Shown: positions 29,259-38,848 of the stretch, piece after piece
Position numbering within the stretch: the first letter of the stretch is position 1
How the letters are laid out: every line of letters starts with the position of its first letter
DNA from: Arenimonas malthae CC-JY-1
Lineage (GTDB): Bacteria > Pseudomonadota > Gammaproteobacteria > Xanthomonadales > Xanthomonadaceae
NCBI RefSeq assembly: GCF_000747075.1
Contig: NZ_AVCH01000011.1
Location: 1-50,843 of the forward strand
Direction: 5' to 3'
DNA: 50,843 bases
Program-made: the position numbers and the translations under genes
Notes under the pieces: generated by a model
What the model was told of the DNA's origin: nothing
What the model saw: the letters and a program-made list of their open reading frames with translations, nothing else
Database searches by the model: none

Positions 29259-31814
29259 TCAGGCCGGCAGGTTGCCGCCGCCGGTGGACTGGGCCACCTT
29301 GCTCACCGCCTCCGGCGAAAGCTTGGCGATGGTGTGCCGCAGGTCGCGGCCCAGCACCACCTTGGCGTCCTTTTCCCAGGCCATCAGCGGCTCGTCGAAG
29401 TCGAGCTTGCCGTTTTCGCCCACCCACACCAGCTTCATCTCGCGCAGCTTCTGGATGAAGCCGCGGAACAGCGTCTTGTCGAAGAACTCCGGCGCCGCCG
29501 GCGCGTACAGCAGGCTCAGGCGCTGGGCGGTGAGCTGGCACAGGCTCTCGAGCTCGCCGGCACTGAGCGTGCGCGGGCCGTTCTTCACCAGCGTGGTGAT
29601 GGCGATGAAATAGCGTTCGAAGGCCTGCTGCAGGCTGTGCGAGATGGCGCGCAGGCGGAAGACCTCGTCGGTCTGGCCCGGGCCGCGCGAGATGTAGCCG
29701 CCGTCGTCCTCGCTGGCCACCGACAGCAGGCCCTCGGCCACGAACAGGTCCACGGTGGCGTCCAGGCGCTCGGCGAAGCCGTCGGCGTCCCAGGGCAGGA
29801 ACAGCTCTTCCTGCACGAACGGGTAGATCGTGCGGCCCAGGCGCAGCAGGCCGGCGCGGCTCATGCGGCGGTTGTTCTGGAAACACAGCGCCACCCAGGC
29901 CGCGGCCGCGAACAGGTGCAGCACGTTGTTGCGGAAGTAGCTCTGCAGCACCGCCGTTTCGCCCTCGACGCTGAGCACGTCGCCCAGCGGGTGCACGGTG
30001 CGGGTGAGCACGCCGATCTTCTCGCCGTAGGCGATGATCGCCGCCGGGTCCATGGTCGTCACGGTGACGCGGTCGGAATACGGCAGCGACGCCAGCAGCT
30101 TCTTGTACAGCGCCAGCTGCGCCAGCAGGTCGGCCTCGGACATGGCGTGCTTGGGCGTGGCCAGCAGGGCCAGCGCCAGCAGGTTCACCGGGTTCACGTC
30201 GGCGGCGCGGTTGATGTTGACCTGGATGCGGGTGGCGATGTCCTCCACCGCGTCGTTGAGCCAGGCCGGCTTCTCGTCGGGCTCGGCGGCGTTGCGTTCG
30301 CGCCAGTCCGGGGCGATCTGCTCGAGCACCTGGTCCAGGAAGATCGGCTCGCCGAAGTTCACCGCCACCTTGCCGTAATGCTGGCGCAGAATGCCGGCCG
30401 CGGCCTTGAGCAGGGCCCAGATCGTTTCCTTTTCCTTGGGCCGGCCGGTGAGCTCGTCGAGGTAGCTCTTGCCCTCGATCAGCTTCTCGTAGCCGATGTA
30501 CACCGGCTGGAACACCACCTTGCGGCGCGGCGCGCGCAGGAAGGCCTTGAGCGTCATCACGATCATGCCGCCCTTGGGCGGCAGCAGCCGGCCGGTGCGC
30601 GAGCGGCCGCCTTCGATGAAGTACTCCAGCGAGAACCCTTCCGACACCAGCTGCGCCACGTATTCGCCCAGCACCGCCGCGTACAGCGCGTTGCCGCGGA
30701 TCGAGCGGCGGATGAAGAAGGCGCCGCCACGGCGAAGGATGGGGCCGATCACCGGCATGTTCAGGTTCACGCCTGCCACGATGTGCGGCGGCACGATGCC
30801 GCGGGTGTAGAGCAGGTAGCTCAGCAGCAGGTAGTCCATGTGGCTGCGGTGGCAGGGCACGTAGATGACCTCGTGCCCGGGCGCGACCTGCTTGAGCGTG
30901 TCGATGTGGTTGACGTTGACGCCGTCGTAGATGCGGTTCCAGAACCCCGTGAGCGCGAACGAGGCCGATCGCACCACCGGGTTGGAATAGTCGGCGGCGA
31001 TTTCCCAGGCGAAGCCGTGCGCCTTCTTCCAGGCGTCGAGGTATTCGGTGCCGTCGCGGCGGGCCTGGTCGTTGATGGCCTTGCGCACCGGCTCGGCGTC
31101 GAGCACGCGGTCCACCAGCAGGCGGCGGGTGGACAGGTCGGGGCCGATGACCGCGGTCTTGGTGCGGCGGAAGTGCGCGCGCAGCACGCGGCTGACCTTG
31201 CGCACCTGGCGCTCGTGCGGCAGCTCTTCGCCCAGGATCTCCCAGACGCGCACGCCGGGCGAGAACTGCACCAGGGTGTCGCGGCCGTTGAGCAGGATGG
31301 CCAGCAGGCGGCGGAAGCGGCCCACCAGCGCCCAGTTCTCCGAGAACAGCACCGAGAACCAGCCCGACTGCCGGGTGGGCGCGCGGCCGACGAAGATCGA
31401 CACCGGCACCAGCTGCACGTCCTGGTCGGGGTAGAGCCGGTGTGCCATCAGCAGGCGCGAGAGCGCGTCGGAATGGCTGCGGTTCTTGGGCCGGCCGAAC
31501 AGGCCCGCGCGCCGGCGCGACAGCGCCACGTAGGCGCGCTTGCGGCCCAGCGGGTCGCCCGGCAGCGCCGCCAGCGGCGACGGCAGGCCGGCCTCGCGGC
31601 AGGCGCGGTCCAGGATCAGGGTGTTCGAGAGCCCGTAGTTCTCGATGACGTAACAAACCGGGCGGTCGAGCGAAAACGGCGGCACCACCGGCTCGCGCTG
31701 GATCTGGATCCAGGGCTGCAGCAGCTTTTCCATGAAGCGCGCCCACAGCGGGGGGCGGGCGCGCGGGCGCGACGCGGGGGCCTGGCCGGGCGGCGGCGGG
31801 GTGGTGGCATCCAT
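29259..31814 (-). CDS. plsB: Glycerol-3-phosphate 1-O-acyltransferase PlsB
   Basis: Membrane-bound first enzyme of phospholipid synthesis, acylating sn-1 of glycerol-3-phosphate from acyl-CoA or acyl-ACP. 851 residues (E. coli 806). Block I HRSHMD (His322, Asp327, the HX4D catalytic pair), block II-like GGAFFIRRS (363-371), block III EGGRSRTG (401-408) and block IV in VYIGYEKLIEG are all present. The N-terminal extension (residues 1-25) is rich in Pro and Arg. Followed on the same strand after 10 bases by the lipoprotein gene upstream, so the two could be one unit. Confidence 0.96.
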   Translation of the reverse strand: MDATTPPPPGQAPASRPRARPPLWARFMEKLLQPWIQIQREPVVPPFSLDRPVCYVIENYGLSNTLILDRACREAGLPSPLAALPGDPLGRKRAYVALSRRRAGLFGRPKNRSHSDALSRLLMAHRLYPDQDVQLVPVSIFVGRAPTRQSGWFSVLFSENWALVGRFRRLLAILLNGRDTLVQFSPGVRVWEILGEELPHERQVRKVSRVLRAHFRRTKTAVIGPDLSTRRLLVDRVLDAEPVRKAINDQARRDGTEYLDAWKKAHGFAWEIAADYSNPVVRSASFALTGFWNRIYDGVNVNHIDTLKQVAPGHEVIYVPCHRSHMDYLLLSYLLYTRGIVPPHIVAGVNLNMPVIGPILRRGGAFFIRRSIRGNALYAAVLGEYVAQLVSEGFSLEYFIEGGRSRTGRLLPPKGGMIVMTLKAFLRAPRRKVVFQPVYIGYEKLIEGKSYLDELTGRPKEKETIWALLKAAAGILRQHYGKVAVNFGEPIFLDQVLEQIAPDWRERNAAEPDEKPAWLNDAVEDIATRIQVNINRAADVNPVNLLALALLATPKHAMSEADLLAQLALYKKLLASLPYSDRVTVTTMDPAAIIAYGEKIGVLTRTVHPLGDVLSVEGETAVLQSYFRNNVLHLFAAAAWVALCFQNNRRMSRAGLLRLGRTIYPFVQEELFLPWDADGFAERLDATVDLFVAEGLLSVASEDDGGYISRGPGQTDEVFRLRAISHSLQQAFERYFIAITTLVKNGPRTLSAGELESLCQLTAQRLSLLYAPAAPEFFDKTLFRGFIQKLREMKLVWVGENGKLDFDEPLMAWEKDAKVVLGRDLRHTIAKLSPEAVSKVAQSTGGGNLPA

Positions 31815-31824
31815 GGGGCGGGGC

Positions 31825-32760
31825 TCAGCCGGCGTTGCCGGCTTCCGGGGCCGGCGCCGCGACTCCGGCGGCTTCGGCGGGCACCGGGCCGGCTTCCGCC
31901 AGCTCGGTTTCGGTCTGTTCGATGGCGTCGGCGCTGTACCAGCCGTCGCCCACGCGCTGCATCTCGATCTCGAAGGCCACCGGCTTGCCGAGCAGCGGGT
32001 AGCTGACCTTCACCTGGGCGCGGTCGCCTTCGCTGGAAACGAGCTCGACGGTGGCCTGGTCCAGCGACTGGTCGAGGTCGAAGTCGTAGGCGCGTGCGAC
32101 CTCCTTCAGCCCGGCCAGGGCGACGCCGCCCTTTTCCATGGCCGGCATCATCGGCAGGGCACGGGCCTGTTCCAGCGTGGGCAGCTCCAGCTCGCGGGCG
32201 GTGCGGCTGAGCGCGGCCACGGCGCGGCGGGCGCGCTCGCGGTCGGTGAACAGCTCGGGCTGGGCCCAGGCCAGCAGGGCCTCGACCACGGCGGCGCCGT
32301 GCTCCTTTTCGGCCGCGCTGAGCTCGGTGTTGGCCTGGATGGCGGCGCCCAGGAAGATCGAGGCGGTGGCCTGCATCAGCGGCCACTGGCCGGCGGCCTC
32401 GGCCTGGAACTTGGCCAGCTTGGGCTCGAGGTCGCGCATCAGGGCCTTCTCGGCGTCCGGTGCGGTGAGGCGGGCCATCATGTCGGCGTATTCGCGGGCG
32501 TCTTCCGGGTCCACCGGCTCGGCCTCGGCCTGGCGGCGGGCCCAGAGCGCCTCGCTGCGGGCGTGCAGCTCGGGCGGCAGGCTCAGGCGGGAATAGCGCA
32601 CCAGGTCGTTGTCGCGCAGGGCCTTCACCTGGGCCTGCACGGCGCCCACCGGGTCGCCGGGCACGGCGGCCAGGTCGGCGGGCTCGCGGCGGCAGGCCAC
32701 CAGGGCCAGCACCAGCAGGAGCAGGGCGGCCAGGGCCCGGGCGGGTCGGAATCGGGTCAT
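31825..32760 (-). CDS. Putative lipoprotein, helical
   Basis: A 311-residue protein with lipobox LVAC (Cys23) after MTRFRPARALAALLLLVLAL. The mature protein is mostly helical, Ala/Glu-rich, with a C-terminal beta section resembling a lumazine-binding or NTF2-like domain (QVKVSYPLLGKPVAFEIEMQRVGDGWYSADA), then an Ala/Pro-rich tail. Function unknown. ATG 32760 directly precedes the signal peptide; ATG 32781 is also in frame. It lies between pyrF and plsB on the same strand, with 10 bases to plsB. Confidence 0.75.
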   Translation of the reverse strand: MTRFRPARALAALLLLVLALVACRREPADLAAVPGDPVGAVQAQVKALRDNDLVRYSRLSLPPELHARSEALWARRQAEAEPVDPEDAREYADMMARLTAPDAEKALMRDLEPKLAKFQAEAAGQWPLMQATASIFLGAAIQANTELSAAEKEHGAAVVEALLAWAQPELFTDRERARRAVAALSRTARELELPTLEQARALPMMPAMEKGGVALAGLKEVARAYDFDLDQSLDQATVELVSSEGDRAQVKVSYPLLGKPVAFEIEMQRVGDGWYSADAIEQTETELAEAGPVPAEAAGVAAPAPEAGNAG

Positions 32761-32843
32761 GGGGCGGTCGGGACCGGTCATTCGGGCGCTGAATCTAGCA
32801 GATCGGATGTTCAGGGCCCGTTCGCGGCCGGGCCGCGGGCGCC

Positions 32844-33545
32844 TCAGCGGGACAGGGCCGCCGCGACCTGGGACTGGATCAGCTCGGCCGCGGCCACCGG
32901 GTCGGCGGCCTGGCGGATGGGGCGGCCCACCACGATGTAGTCGGCGCCGGCGGCGAAGGCCTGGGCCACGTCCACCGTGCGCTTCTGGTCGTCCCCCGAC
33001 GGGCCGGCGGGGCGGATGCCGGGGCAAACCACCAGGAATCCCGGACCCGTGGCCTGGCGCAGCGCCGCGGCCTCCTGGCCCGAGGCGATGACGCCGTCGC
33101 AGCCGGCGGCCTGGGCCGCCAGGGCGCGTTCGACCACTACTTCGGAGGGCTCACGATCGATGCCCAATTGGCGAAGATCGCTGCGATCCATGGAGGTCAG
33201 CACGGTCACCGCCAGCAGGCGAATGTCGCCCTTCTCCTGCGAAGCGGCGTACATCATGCCGTGATGTTGGCCGTGGATGGTGCACAGCGACACCGGGTAG
33301 CGGCGCAGGCCGCGGATGGTGGCGGCCACGGTGGCCGGTACGTCATGGAACTTCAGGTCCACGAACACCTGCTTGCCGCGGCCCGCCAGGTCTTCCAGCA
33401 CCCGGAAGTAGTCGCCGCTGGTGAGCAGCTCCATGCCGATCTTGTAGAAGGACACCGAGTCGCCCAGCCGGTCCACCCAGGCGGTGGCCTCGGCGGCGGT
33501 GGGCACGTCCAGGGCGAAGATCAGGCGGTCGCGGGCGGGGATCAT
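32844..33545 (-). CDS. pyrF: Orotidine 5'-phosphate decarboxylase
   Basis: Final step of UMP synthesis (OMP to UMP). 233 residues, a class I bacterial enzyme. The catalytic signature is [13 protein letters not shown] with Asp63, Lys65 and Asp68; the C-terminal phosphate-binding loop is PGIRPAG and DYIVVGRPI. The phosphatase gene upstream ends 4 bases before this start, so pyrF is probably co-transcribed with it; an 83-base GC-rich gap with inverted repeats then separates it from the lipoprotein gene. Confidence 0.98.
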   Translation of the reverse strand: MIPARDRLIFALDVPTAAEATAWVDRLGDSVSFYKIGMELLTSGDYFRVLEDLAGRGKQVFVDLKFHDVPATVAATIRGLRRYPVSLCTIHGQHHGMMYAASQEKGDIRLLAVTVLTSMDRSDLRQLGIDREPSEVVVERALAAQAAGCDGVIASGQEAAALRQATGPGFLVVCPGIRPAGPSGDDQKRTVDVAQAFAAGADYIVVGRPIRQAADPVAAAELIQSQVAAALSR

Positions 33546-33549
33546 GGGT

Positions 33550-34458
33550 TTACTCGGCGTACTTGAGCGCGTCGAGCTTCATGCGGCGGCGCTCGGCCTC
33601 CGGCAGCTCCCAGGCGTTGTTGAACAGGGCCGGCTCCCAGCTGCCGTAGGTCGGGTTGGGCAGCACGAACCAGCGTTCGCCGAACCAGGCCAGGTAGGGG
33701 CGCAAGGCGTCCTTGCGGCCGGCCGGGTTGTTGGCCTCGATGCTCACCATGTCGCCGATCTGGTCGCCGAACTGCATCAGCACCCGGTGCGTGCGGCCCA
33801 CGTGCTGGCGGCGGCAGCCCTTTTCCGAACCCTGCTGCTCGCAGCCTTCCACGAAGAAGCCCAGGCCCAGGAACTGGTCCTTGCTCTCGATCGGGAAGCC
33901 GGCCTTGCGCAGGTTGGCCAGGGTGGCCTCCTCGAGGTGGGCGGCGCGGTTGGAGACGTAGAACATGGTCACGCCGCGGGCGGCGGCGGCCTGGGCGAAC
34001 TCGACCGCGCCGGGTACCGGCAGGGCCTTTTCCTCGCGCACCCAGCCGTCCCAGGTGACTTCGTTGTAGCTGGCGCCGTCGCGCACCAGGCGGGCCTGGT
34101 AGGGCGAGTTGTCGAGCACGGTCTCGTCGATGTCCACGATTACCGCCGGCGGCAGGCCGTCGGCCGGGTTGGCGCGCTCGGACGGCACCAGGGCGTCCCA
34201 GCCCGGGGTCTTGATGGCGCGGTCGAGCTCGGCCAGCGCGGCGCGGTACACCTGGCCCGACAGCAGCTGGTATTCCTCGGCGGTCTGCACCCAGGCCACG
34301 GCATTGAGGTTGTCGTTGGCGGCCGGGCCGGCGGGCGCGGCCACGGGCGCCGGGGCCGGCGCGGGTTCGGTAGCCACCGGGCGCGGGGCCGGGGCGGTCT
34401 GGCAGGCCGCCAGCGCGAGCACGAGGGTGGACAGGACCAGGGTGCGGGGCAGGGACAT
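33550..34458 (-). CDS. Lipoprotein acid phosphatase/5'-nucleotidase, e(P4) family
   Basis: HAD-type class B-like acid phosphatase anchored to the outer membrane. 302 residues: lipobox LAAC (Cys19) after [19 protein letters not shown], a Pro/Ala linker (20-45), then the HAD core with DIDET (Asp109, Asp111), the second motif MFYVSNRA, and FGDQIGD near the end (third/fourth motif). In Haemophilus e(P4) this enzyme dephosphorylates NMN and other nucleotides for uptake. Real start ATG 34458 with GGAAGGAAG upstream; the longer open frame to 34722 is not coding. Four bases before pyrF, so a nucleotide-salvage link with pyrimidine synthesis is plausible (inference). Confidence 0.92.
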   Translation of the reverse strand: MSLPRTLVLSTLVLALAACQTAPAPRPVATEPAPAPAPVAAPAGPAANDNLNAVAWVQTAEEYQLLSGQVYRAALAELDRAIKTPGWDALVPSERANPADGLPPAVIVDIDETVLDNSPYQARLVRDGASYNEVTWDGWVREEKALPVPGAVEFAQAAAARGVTMFYVSNRAAHLEEATLANLRKAGFPIESKDQFLGLGFFVEGCEQQGSEKGCRRQHVGRTHRVLMQFGDQIGDMVSIEANNPAGRKDALRPYLAWFGERWFVLPNPTYGSWEPALFNNAWELPEAERRRMKLDALKYAE

Positions 34459-34636
34459 CGGCGGCTTCCTTCCAATCAAGGCCGCCGAGTTTAGCCGAGG
34501 CGCATGACCGAATTCCCCACGACGGGCCCCTGAAGGTGAATCCCGGCCGACCGCGCCCCGGCCGGGGCGGGGCGGATTCGCCGTCCTGCTGTTTCTTGCC
34601 CGGGGCGACAGTCCCCGGAAATACGAAGGATGGAAC

Positions 34637-36841
34637 ATGCAAAGCAAACTCCCGGCGGCGCGCGCCACCGAATGGCTGCGTGCCGGCCAGCGCGCGTTCG
34701 CGGCCCTGCCCAAGGCAGGCAAGGGCCTGGTGGTCGCCGCGGCCCTGGCCGGCCCGGCCCTGGCCTACACGCTGGCCGGCGGCGGCGATGAACCCGCCGC
34801 GCCGGTCGCCGCAGCGCCGGTGGCGGGCGAGGGCGGCGCCACCGGCGGGGACGCCGGCTTCCTGCACAGCGCCACCGCCGTGCTGTCGAAGGACATCGAC
34901 CGCGAACTGGAGAAACTCACCCGCGCCGGCGCCCGCGCCACCGCGGCGGTGGACCCGGAGCAGGCCGAAGACATCGATTTCGACGACGCACTCGCGTTGC
35001 TCGCGGCGCGCGTGGAAGCCGCCGAGGGCGGCGAGGACCTGCTCGAGACCCTGCGCGACAGCGACCAGGCCGACCAGCCGGACCTGCTGCTCTCCCACGC
35101 CCTGCCGCTGATGGCCACCGGCGACACCTGGGGCGCGGTGGCCAACCTGCTGGTGGCGCAGGAGCAGGACGAGGACGACGCCACGCCGCTGGTGAACCTG
35201 GCCGCCGTGGCCAACAGCCAGGGACTGCCGGCGGTGGCGCTGGCGCTGCTGGAAGAAGCCGAAGCGCGCGAAGTCGCCGACGACGCCGCGCCGCTGGGCA
35301 TGCGCGAACAGGCCGCGTTGCTCAACAACCGCGGCCACGCGCTGGTGCTGCTGGGCCGCCACGAGGACGCCGAAGCCCCGCTGCGCGAAGCGCTGGCGAT
35401 GAACCCGGAGATGAGCGAAGCCGCCCGCAACCTGGTGCACGTGCTGCTGAAGCAGGAGCGCGAGGACGAGGCGCGCGCGCTGATGCCGCGCGCCGTCTGG
35501 CGCCTGCGCGGCAACCCGGCCAAGCCGGTGCCGGTGCGTTCGACCGAGGTCGCCGAAACGCCGGCCGAACCGCCGCCGCCCGCCGGCAGCCCCGAAGAGC
35601 TGCGGCAGTGGACCGAGCAGCCCTGGCTGGAAGAGACGCACGGCGACCTGCACCTGCCGCTGTGGGTGGCCCTGGATCTGTCGAAGCGGGGGCAGATCGC
35701 CTGGCCGGAAATCCTCTATCCCGCCGCCGACGCCAGCTACGGCGGCTATTACGAGCGTGCCTCGGCGCGTTTCCTGGCCGCCCGCGAAAAAGCCGCCGCG
35801 CTGCGCGCCACCATGGCCGCGCCCACGCAGGCGCTGGTGGTGAAGCGCATGACGCTGGGCGAGACCATCCAGCAGATCATCCACACCAAGGCCTCGCCGC
35901 TGTGGATGATCGAGCCCATCGACACCGAGATGCACGTGCTCAATGCCGGCAAGGAGCAGCTGATCCTGTCGGGCAACGTGCCCACGCGTTTCGCGGCCCT
36001 GGACGTGGCGCGCGCCGAGTACGAGATGGAGAAGGCGGCCGACCGCCTGTACGAGCGCTATTGGCGCGATTCGAAATGCCCGGTGGGCAGCACCACGGAC
36101 GAGTGCTGCGCCATCAGCCGCCGCGAGGTGGAGCGCAACCTCGTCGAGTTCACGCCCTTCGTGCGCGATTACGAAGAACAAATGCGGGTGTTCTTCCGCG
36201 AGGCCTATGGGCTGTCCACGGCCATCGCCAGCAACCTGCCGCCGGGCGGCTGGCACGACCTGACGCGCATCGACATCGAGCAGGCCGTGCACAACATGCA
36301 TGGCCACGTGCAGCGCGAGGTGGCCTTCGGCTACAGCCACGCCGCGCCCACCGGCAGCGCCTGCTACCGCCCCGGCGGCGACGCCGACGGTGCCGCGCCC
36401 GACGTGGCCGTGGATGCGCCGGCCTGCAGCGCGGCCTCGCAGTGGGGTTCGGGCAAGTGGGCCATGTCCGACGCGTTTTCGGTGGAAGTGACCTGCGGCA
36501 AGATCAAGTTCGTGGCCGAGGTGAACATCATCGGCACGCGCAAGGTGAAGCTCGGCCCGCTCAAGGACCTGGGCGCCGACCTGGGCATGCATGCCGAGGT
36601 GGAAATAAGCATGGAAGGCACGGTGACGATATTCGCCGGGCCCAAGGGCGGCGTGTCCGGGAAGATCGGCGGCGCCGGCGGCGACTTCGGCGTGAAGGAC
36701 GGCATCTACGCGGTGATCGGCCGCGAGGGCGTGCAGGACGTGGGCTTCCGCGTGGTGGTCGGCGGTGGCGTCGGCGCCGGCCAGGGCGGCGGCACCCACG
36801 ACGTGGACAGCATGGACTTCTCGCTGGTGTCGGCGCTGTAA
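34637..36841 (+). CDS. Large TPR protein of unknown function, membrane-anchored
   Basis: A 734-residue protein I cannot assign. It begins with a basic segment and one hydrophobic helix (about residues 28-47, KGLVVAAALAGPALAYTLAGG), so it is probably anchored facing the periplasm. Residues about 110-300 are TPR-like helices (LLNNRGHALVLLGRHEDAEA, PLREALAMNPEMSEAARNLV). A Pro/Glu linker (about 310-330) leads to a helical middle part with a Cys cluster (Cys481, Cys490, Cys491) and two more Cys pairs. The C-terminal third is beta-rich and glycine-rich (GPKGGVSGKIGGAGGDFGVK, VVGGGVGAGQGGG). ATG 34637 is preceded by GAAGGATGGA. The 178-base gap upstream has a small GC hairpin and no clear promoter. 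Convergent with rep, 9 bases away. Confidence 0.8.
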   Translation: MQSKLPAARATEWLRAGQRAFAALPKAGKGLVVAAALAGPALAYTLAGGGDEPAAPVAAAPVAGEGGATGGDAGFLHSATAVLSKDIDRELEKLTRAGARATAAVDPEQAEDIDFDDALALLAARVEAAEGGEDLLETLRDSDQADQPDLLLSHALPLMATGDTWGAVANLLVAQEQDEDDATPLVNLAAVANSQGLPAVALALLEEAEAREVADDAAPLGMREQAALLNNRGHALVLLGRHEDAEAPLREALAMNPEMSEAARNLVHVLLKQEREDEARALMPRAVWRLRGNPAKPVPVRSTEVAETPAEPPPPAGSPEELRQWTEQPWLEETHGDLHLPLWVALDLSKRGQIAWPEILYPAADASYGGYYERASARFLAAREKAAALRATMAAPTQALVVKRMTLGETIQQIIHTKASPLWMIEPIDTEMHVLNAGKEQLILSGNVPTRFAALDVARAEYEMEKAADRLYERYWRDSKCPVGSTTDECCAISRREVERNLVEFTPFVRDYEEQMRVFFREAYGLSTAIASNLPPGGWHDLTRIDIEQAVHNMHGHVQREVAFGYSHAAPTGSACYRPGGDADGAAPDVAVDAPACSAASQWGSGKWAMSDAFSVEVTCGKIKFVAEVNIIGTRKVKLGPLKDLGADLGMHAEVEISMEGTVTIFAGPKGGVSGKIGGAGGDFGVKDGIYAVIGREGVQDVGFRVVVGGGVGAGQGGGTHDVDSMDFSLVSAL

Positions 36842-36850
36842 GCGCGCCGC

Positions 36851-38830
36851 TCAGTCGTTGAACAGCGCGGCGATGGCGTCCATGTGGGCGCGGCCGCGCT
36901 GCTTCTTTTCGGCGGTTTCGCGCTCGGGGTCGCTGCCGTCGCGCAGCAGGTCGCCGGCCGGCAACTCGTCCAGGAAGCGGCTGGGCAGCAGGTGCTGCAG
37001 CTCGCCCCAGCGCTTGATCTCGGCGCTGTGGGCCAGGTACAGCCGTTCCTTGGCGCGGGTGATGCCCACGTACATCAGGCGGCGCTCTTCCTCGAGGCGG
37101 TTTTCCTCGAGGCTGGCTTCGTGCGGCAGGTTGCCGTCCTCGCAGCCGACCACGAACACCACGCGGAACTCCAGGCCCTTGGCGGCGTGCAGGCTCATCA
37201 GGCGCACGGCGTTGCCGGGCTCGCCGCGGTCGGCGTTCGAGAGCAGGGCCAGCTGCGCGGCCAGTTCGCCGGGACCGCCGCCGCGCGCGCCTTCGAACCA
37301 CGAGGCCAGCTCGTCGAGATTGGCCTTGCGGCGCAGGAACGAGGCTTCGTCCTTGCACTGGCTGCGGATCATGCCCAGCAGGCCGCTGCGTTCGGCCAGC
37401 TGCGGCACCAGTTCGGCCGGGGTCAGGCGCTCGGCGTCGTCGCGCAGGGCGTCCACCACGCGGGTGAATTCGTCCAGGCCGGCGGCGGCGCGCGGCGTGA
37501 GCTGCTTGAGGAAACCGATCTGGCCGGCGGCCTTCGACAGCGGCATGCCGGCGGTCTGGGCCATGGCGGCGAGTTTTTCCAGCGTGGTGGCGCCAACTTC
37601 GCGCTTGGGCGCGGCGATGGCGCGCAGGAAGGCGGCGTCGTCGTCGGGGTTGGCCAGCACGCGCAGCCAGCTGAGCACGTCCTTCACTTCCGCGCGTTCC
37701 AAGAAGGCGGTGCCGCCGGTCAGGTGGTAGGGGATGCGCAGCAGCTGCAGCGCCTTTTCCAGCGGCCGCGACTGGTGGTTGCCGCGGAAGAGCAGGGCGA
37801 ATTCGCCCCAGGGGATTTCCTTGGCCTGGTGCAGGTAGTGGATCTCGGCGGCGACGCGCTCGGCTTCGTGCTCGTTGTTGCGGCAGGCCCAGACTCGCAC
37901 CGGCTCGCCGTCGCCGTGCTGGCTCCAGAGCTGCTTGAGGTGGGCGTGCGGGTTCTTCGCGATCAGCGTGTTGGCGCAGCGCAGGATGCGGCCGGAGCAG
38001 CGGTAGTTCTGCTCGAGCTTGATGACCTTGAGGTTCGGGTAGTCCTGGGCCAGCAGGTCCAGGTTCTCGGGCTGGGCGCCGCGCCAGGCGTAGATGCTCT
38101 GGTCGTCGTCGCCCACGCAGGTCATGTTGCCCTTGGGGCCGGCCAGCTGCTTGAGCAGGCGGTACTGGGCGCCGTTGGTGTCCTGGCACTCGTCCACCAG
38201 CAGGTAGCGCAGGCGCTCGCGCCAGCCGGCGGCGAGGTCGGCGTCGGCTTCCAGCAGTTGCAGCGGCAGGCGGATCAGGTCGTCGAAGTCAACCGCGTTG
38301 AAGGCCTGCAGGCGCTCCTGGTAGCGGGCATAGATGCCGGCGGCCTCGCGCTCGCGGGTGCTGCGCGCGGCCTCGGCGGCCTGCTCGGGCGTGAGGGCGT
38401 TGTTCTTGGCGGTGCTGATGAGGTTCTGCAGCGCGTAGAGCGCGTCGTTCTTCAGGCCGTTGGGCGCCAGGTCCTTGATGATGGCCATCTGGTCGTCGGC
38501 GTCGAAGATCGAGAAGCCGCGGCGCAGGCCGGCCTTGTCGTGTTCGATTTGCAGGAAGCGCAGGCCCAGCGAGTGGAAGGTGGTGACCGTGAGGCCGTCG
38601 GCCGCGTCGCCCTTGATGCGCCTGGCGACGCGCTCGCGCATTTCCTTGGCCGCCTTGTTGGTGAAGGTGATGGCGGCGATGTGGCGGGCTTCGCGCTGGC
38701 CCGAGGCGATCAGGTGGGCGATCTTCTCGGTGATCACGCGCGTCTTGCCGCTGCCGGCGCCGGCCAGCACGAGCAGGGGGCCGGTCGTGTAGGCGACCGC
38801 TTCTTTCTGTGGGGGATTGAGGCCGTGCAT
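36851..38830 (-). CDS. rep: ATP-dependent DNA helicase Rep
   Basis: UvrD/Rep superfamily 1A 3'-5' helicase that removes proteins ahead of the replication fork. 659 residues. Walker A AGAGSGKT (residues 23-30), motif Ia TFTNKAAKEM, Walker B DECQDT, motif III GDDDQSIYAWRGA, motif IV QNYRCSGRIL, motif VI near YVGITRAKERL. I chose ATG 38830 (MHGLNPPQKEAV, family start). The frame is open to 38923, but the extra residues are encoded by the intergenic repeat. A TACAAT -10 lies 9 bases upstream, so the mRNA leader would be only a few bases. Confidence 0.95.
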   Translation of the reverse strand: MHGLNPPQKEAVAYTTGPLLVLAGAGSGKTRVITEKIAHLIASGQREARHIAAITFTNKAAKEMRERVARRIKGDAADGLTVTTFHSLGLRFLQIEHDKAGLRRGFSIFDADDQMAIIKDLAPNGLKNDALYALQNLISTAKNNALTPEQAAEAARSTREREAAGIYARYQERLQAFNAVDFDDLIRLPLQLLEADADLAAGWRERLRYLLVDECQDTNGAQYRLLKQLAGPKGNMTCVGDDDQSIYAWRGAQPENLDLLAQDYPNLKVIKLEQNYRCSGRILRCANTLIAKNPHAHLKQLWSQHGDGEPVRVWACRNNEHEAERVAAEIHYLHQAKEIPWGEFALLFRGNHQSRPLEKALQLLRIPYHLTGGTAFLERAEVKDVLSWLRVLANPDDDAAFLRAIAAPKREVGATTLEKLAAMAQTAGMPLSKAAGQIGFLKQLTPRAAAGLDEFTRVVDALRDDAERLTPAELVPQLAERSGLLGMIRSQCKDEASFLRRKANLDELASWFEGARGGGPGELAAQLALLSNADRGEPGNAVRLMSLHAAKGLEFRVVFVVGCEDGNLPHEASLEENRLEEERRLMYVGITRAKERLYLAHSAEIKRWGELQHLLPSRFLDELPAGDLLRDGSDPERETAEKKQRGRAHMDAIAALFND

Positions 38831-38839
38831 GCCGGCGGG

Positions 38840-38845
38840 ATTGTA
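38840..38845 (-). promoter_or_regulatory. -10 box for rep
   Basis: TACAAT on the minus strand, 9 bases before the rep ATG. The first copy of the 21-bp repeat ends 3 bases upstream and would cover the -35 region. The divergent arfB promoter has the same TACAAT at nearly the same distance (see 38986). Confidence 0.5.
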
Positions 38846-38848
38846 GCC

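Noticed and set aside
33542-36799. A 1085-codon minus-strand open frame across the TPR gene and the phosphatase
   Set aside because: It runs antisense through the TPR gene and out of frame through the phosphatase; both those frames have signal or anchor sequences and ribosome-binding sites.
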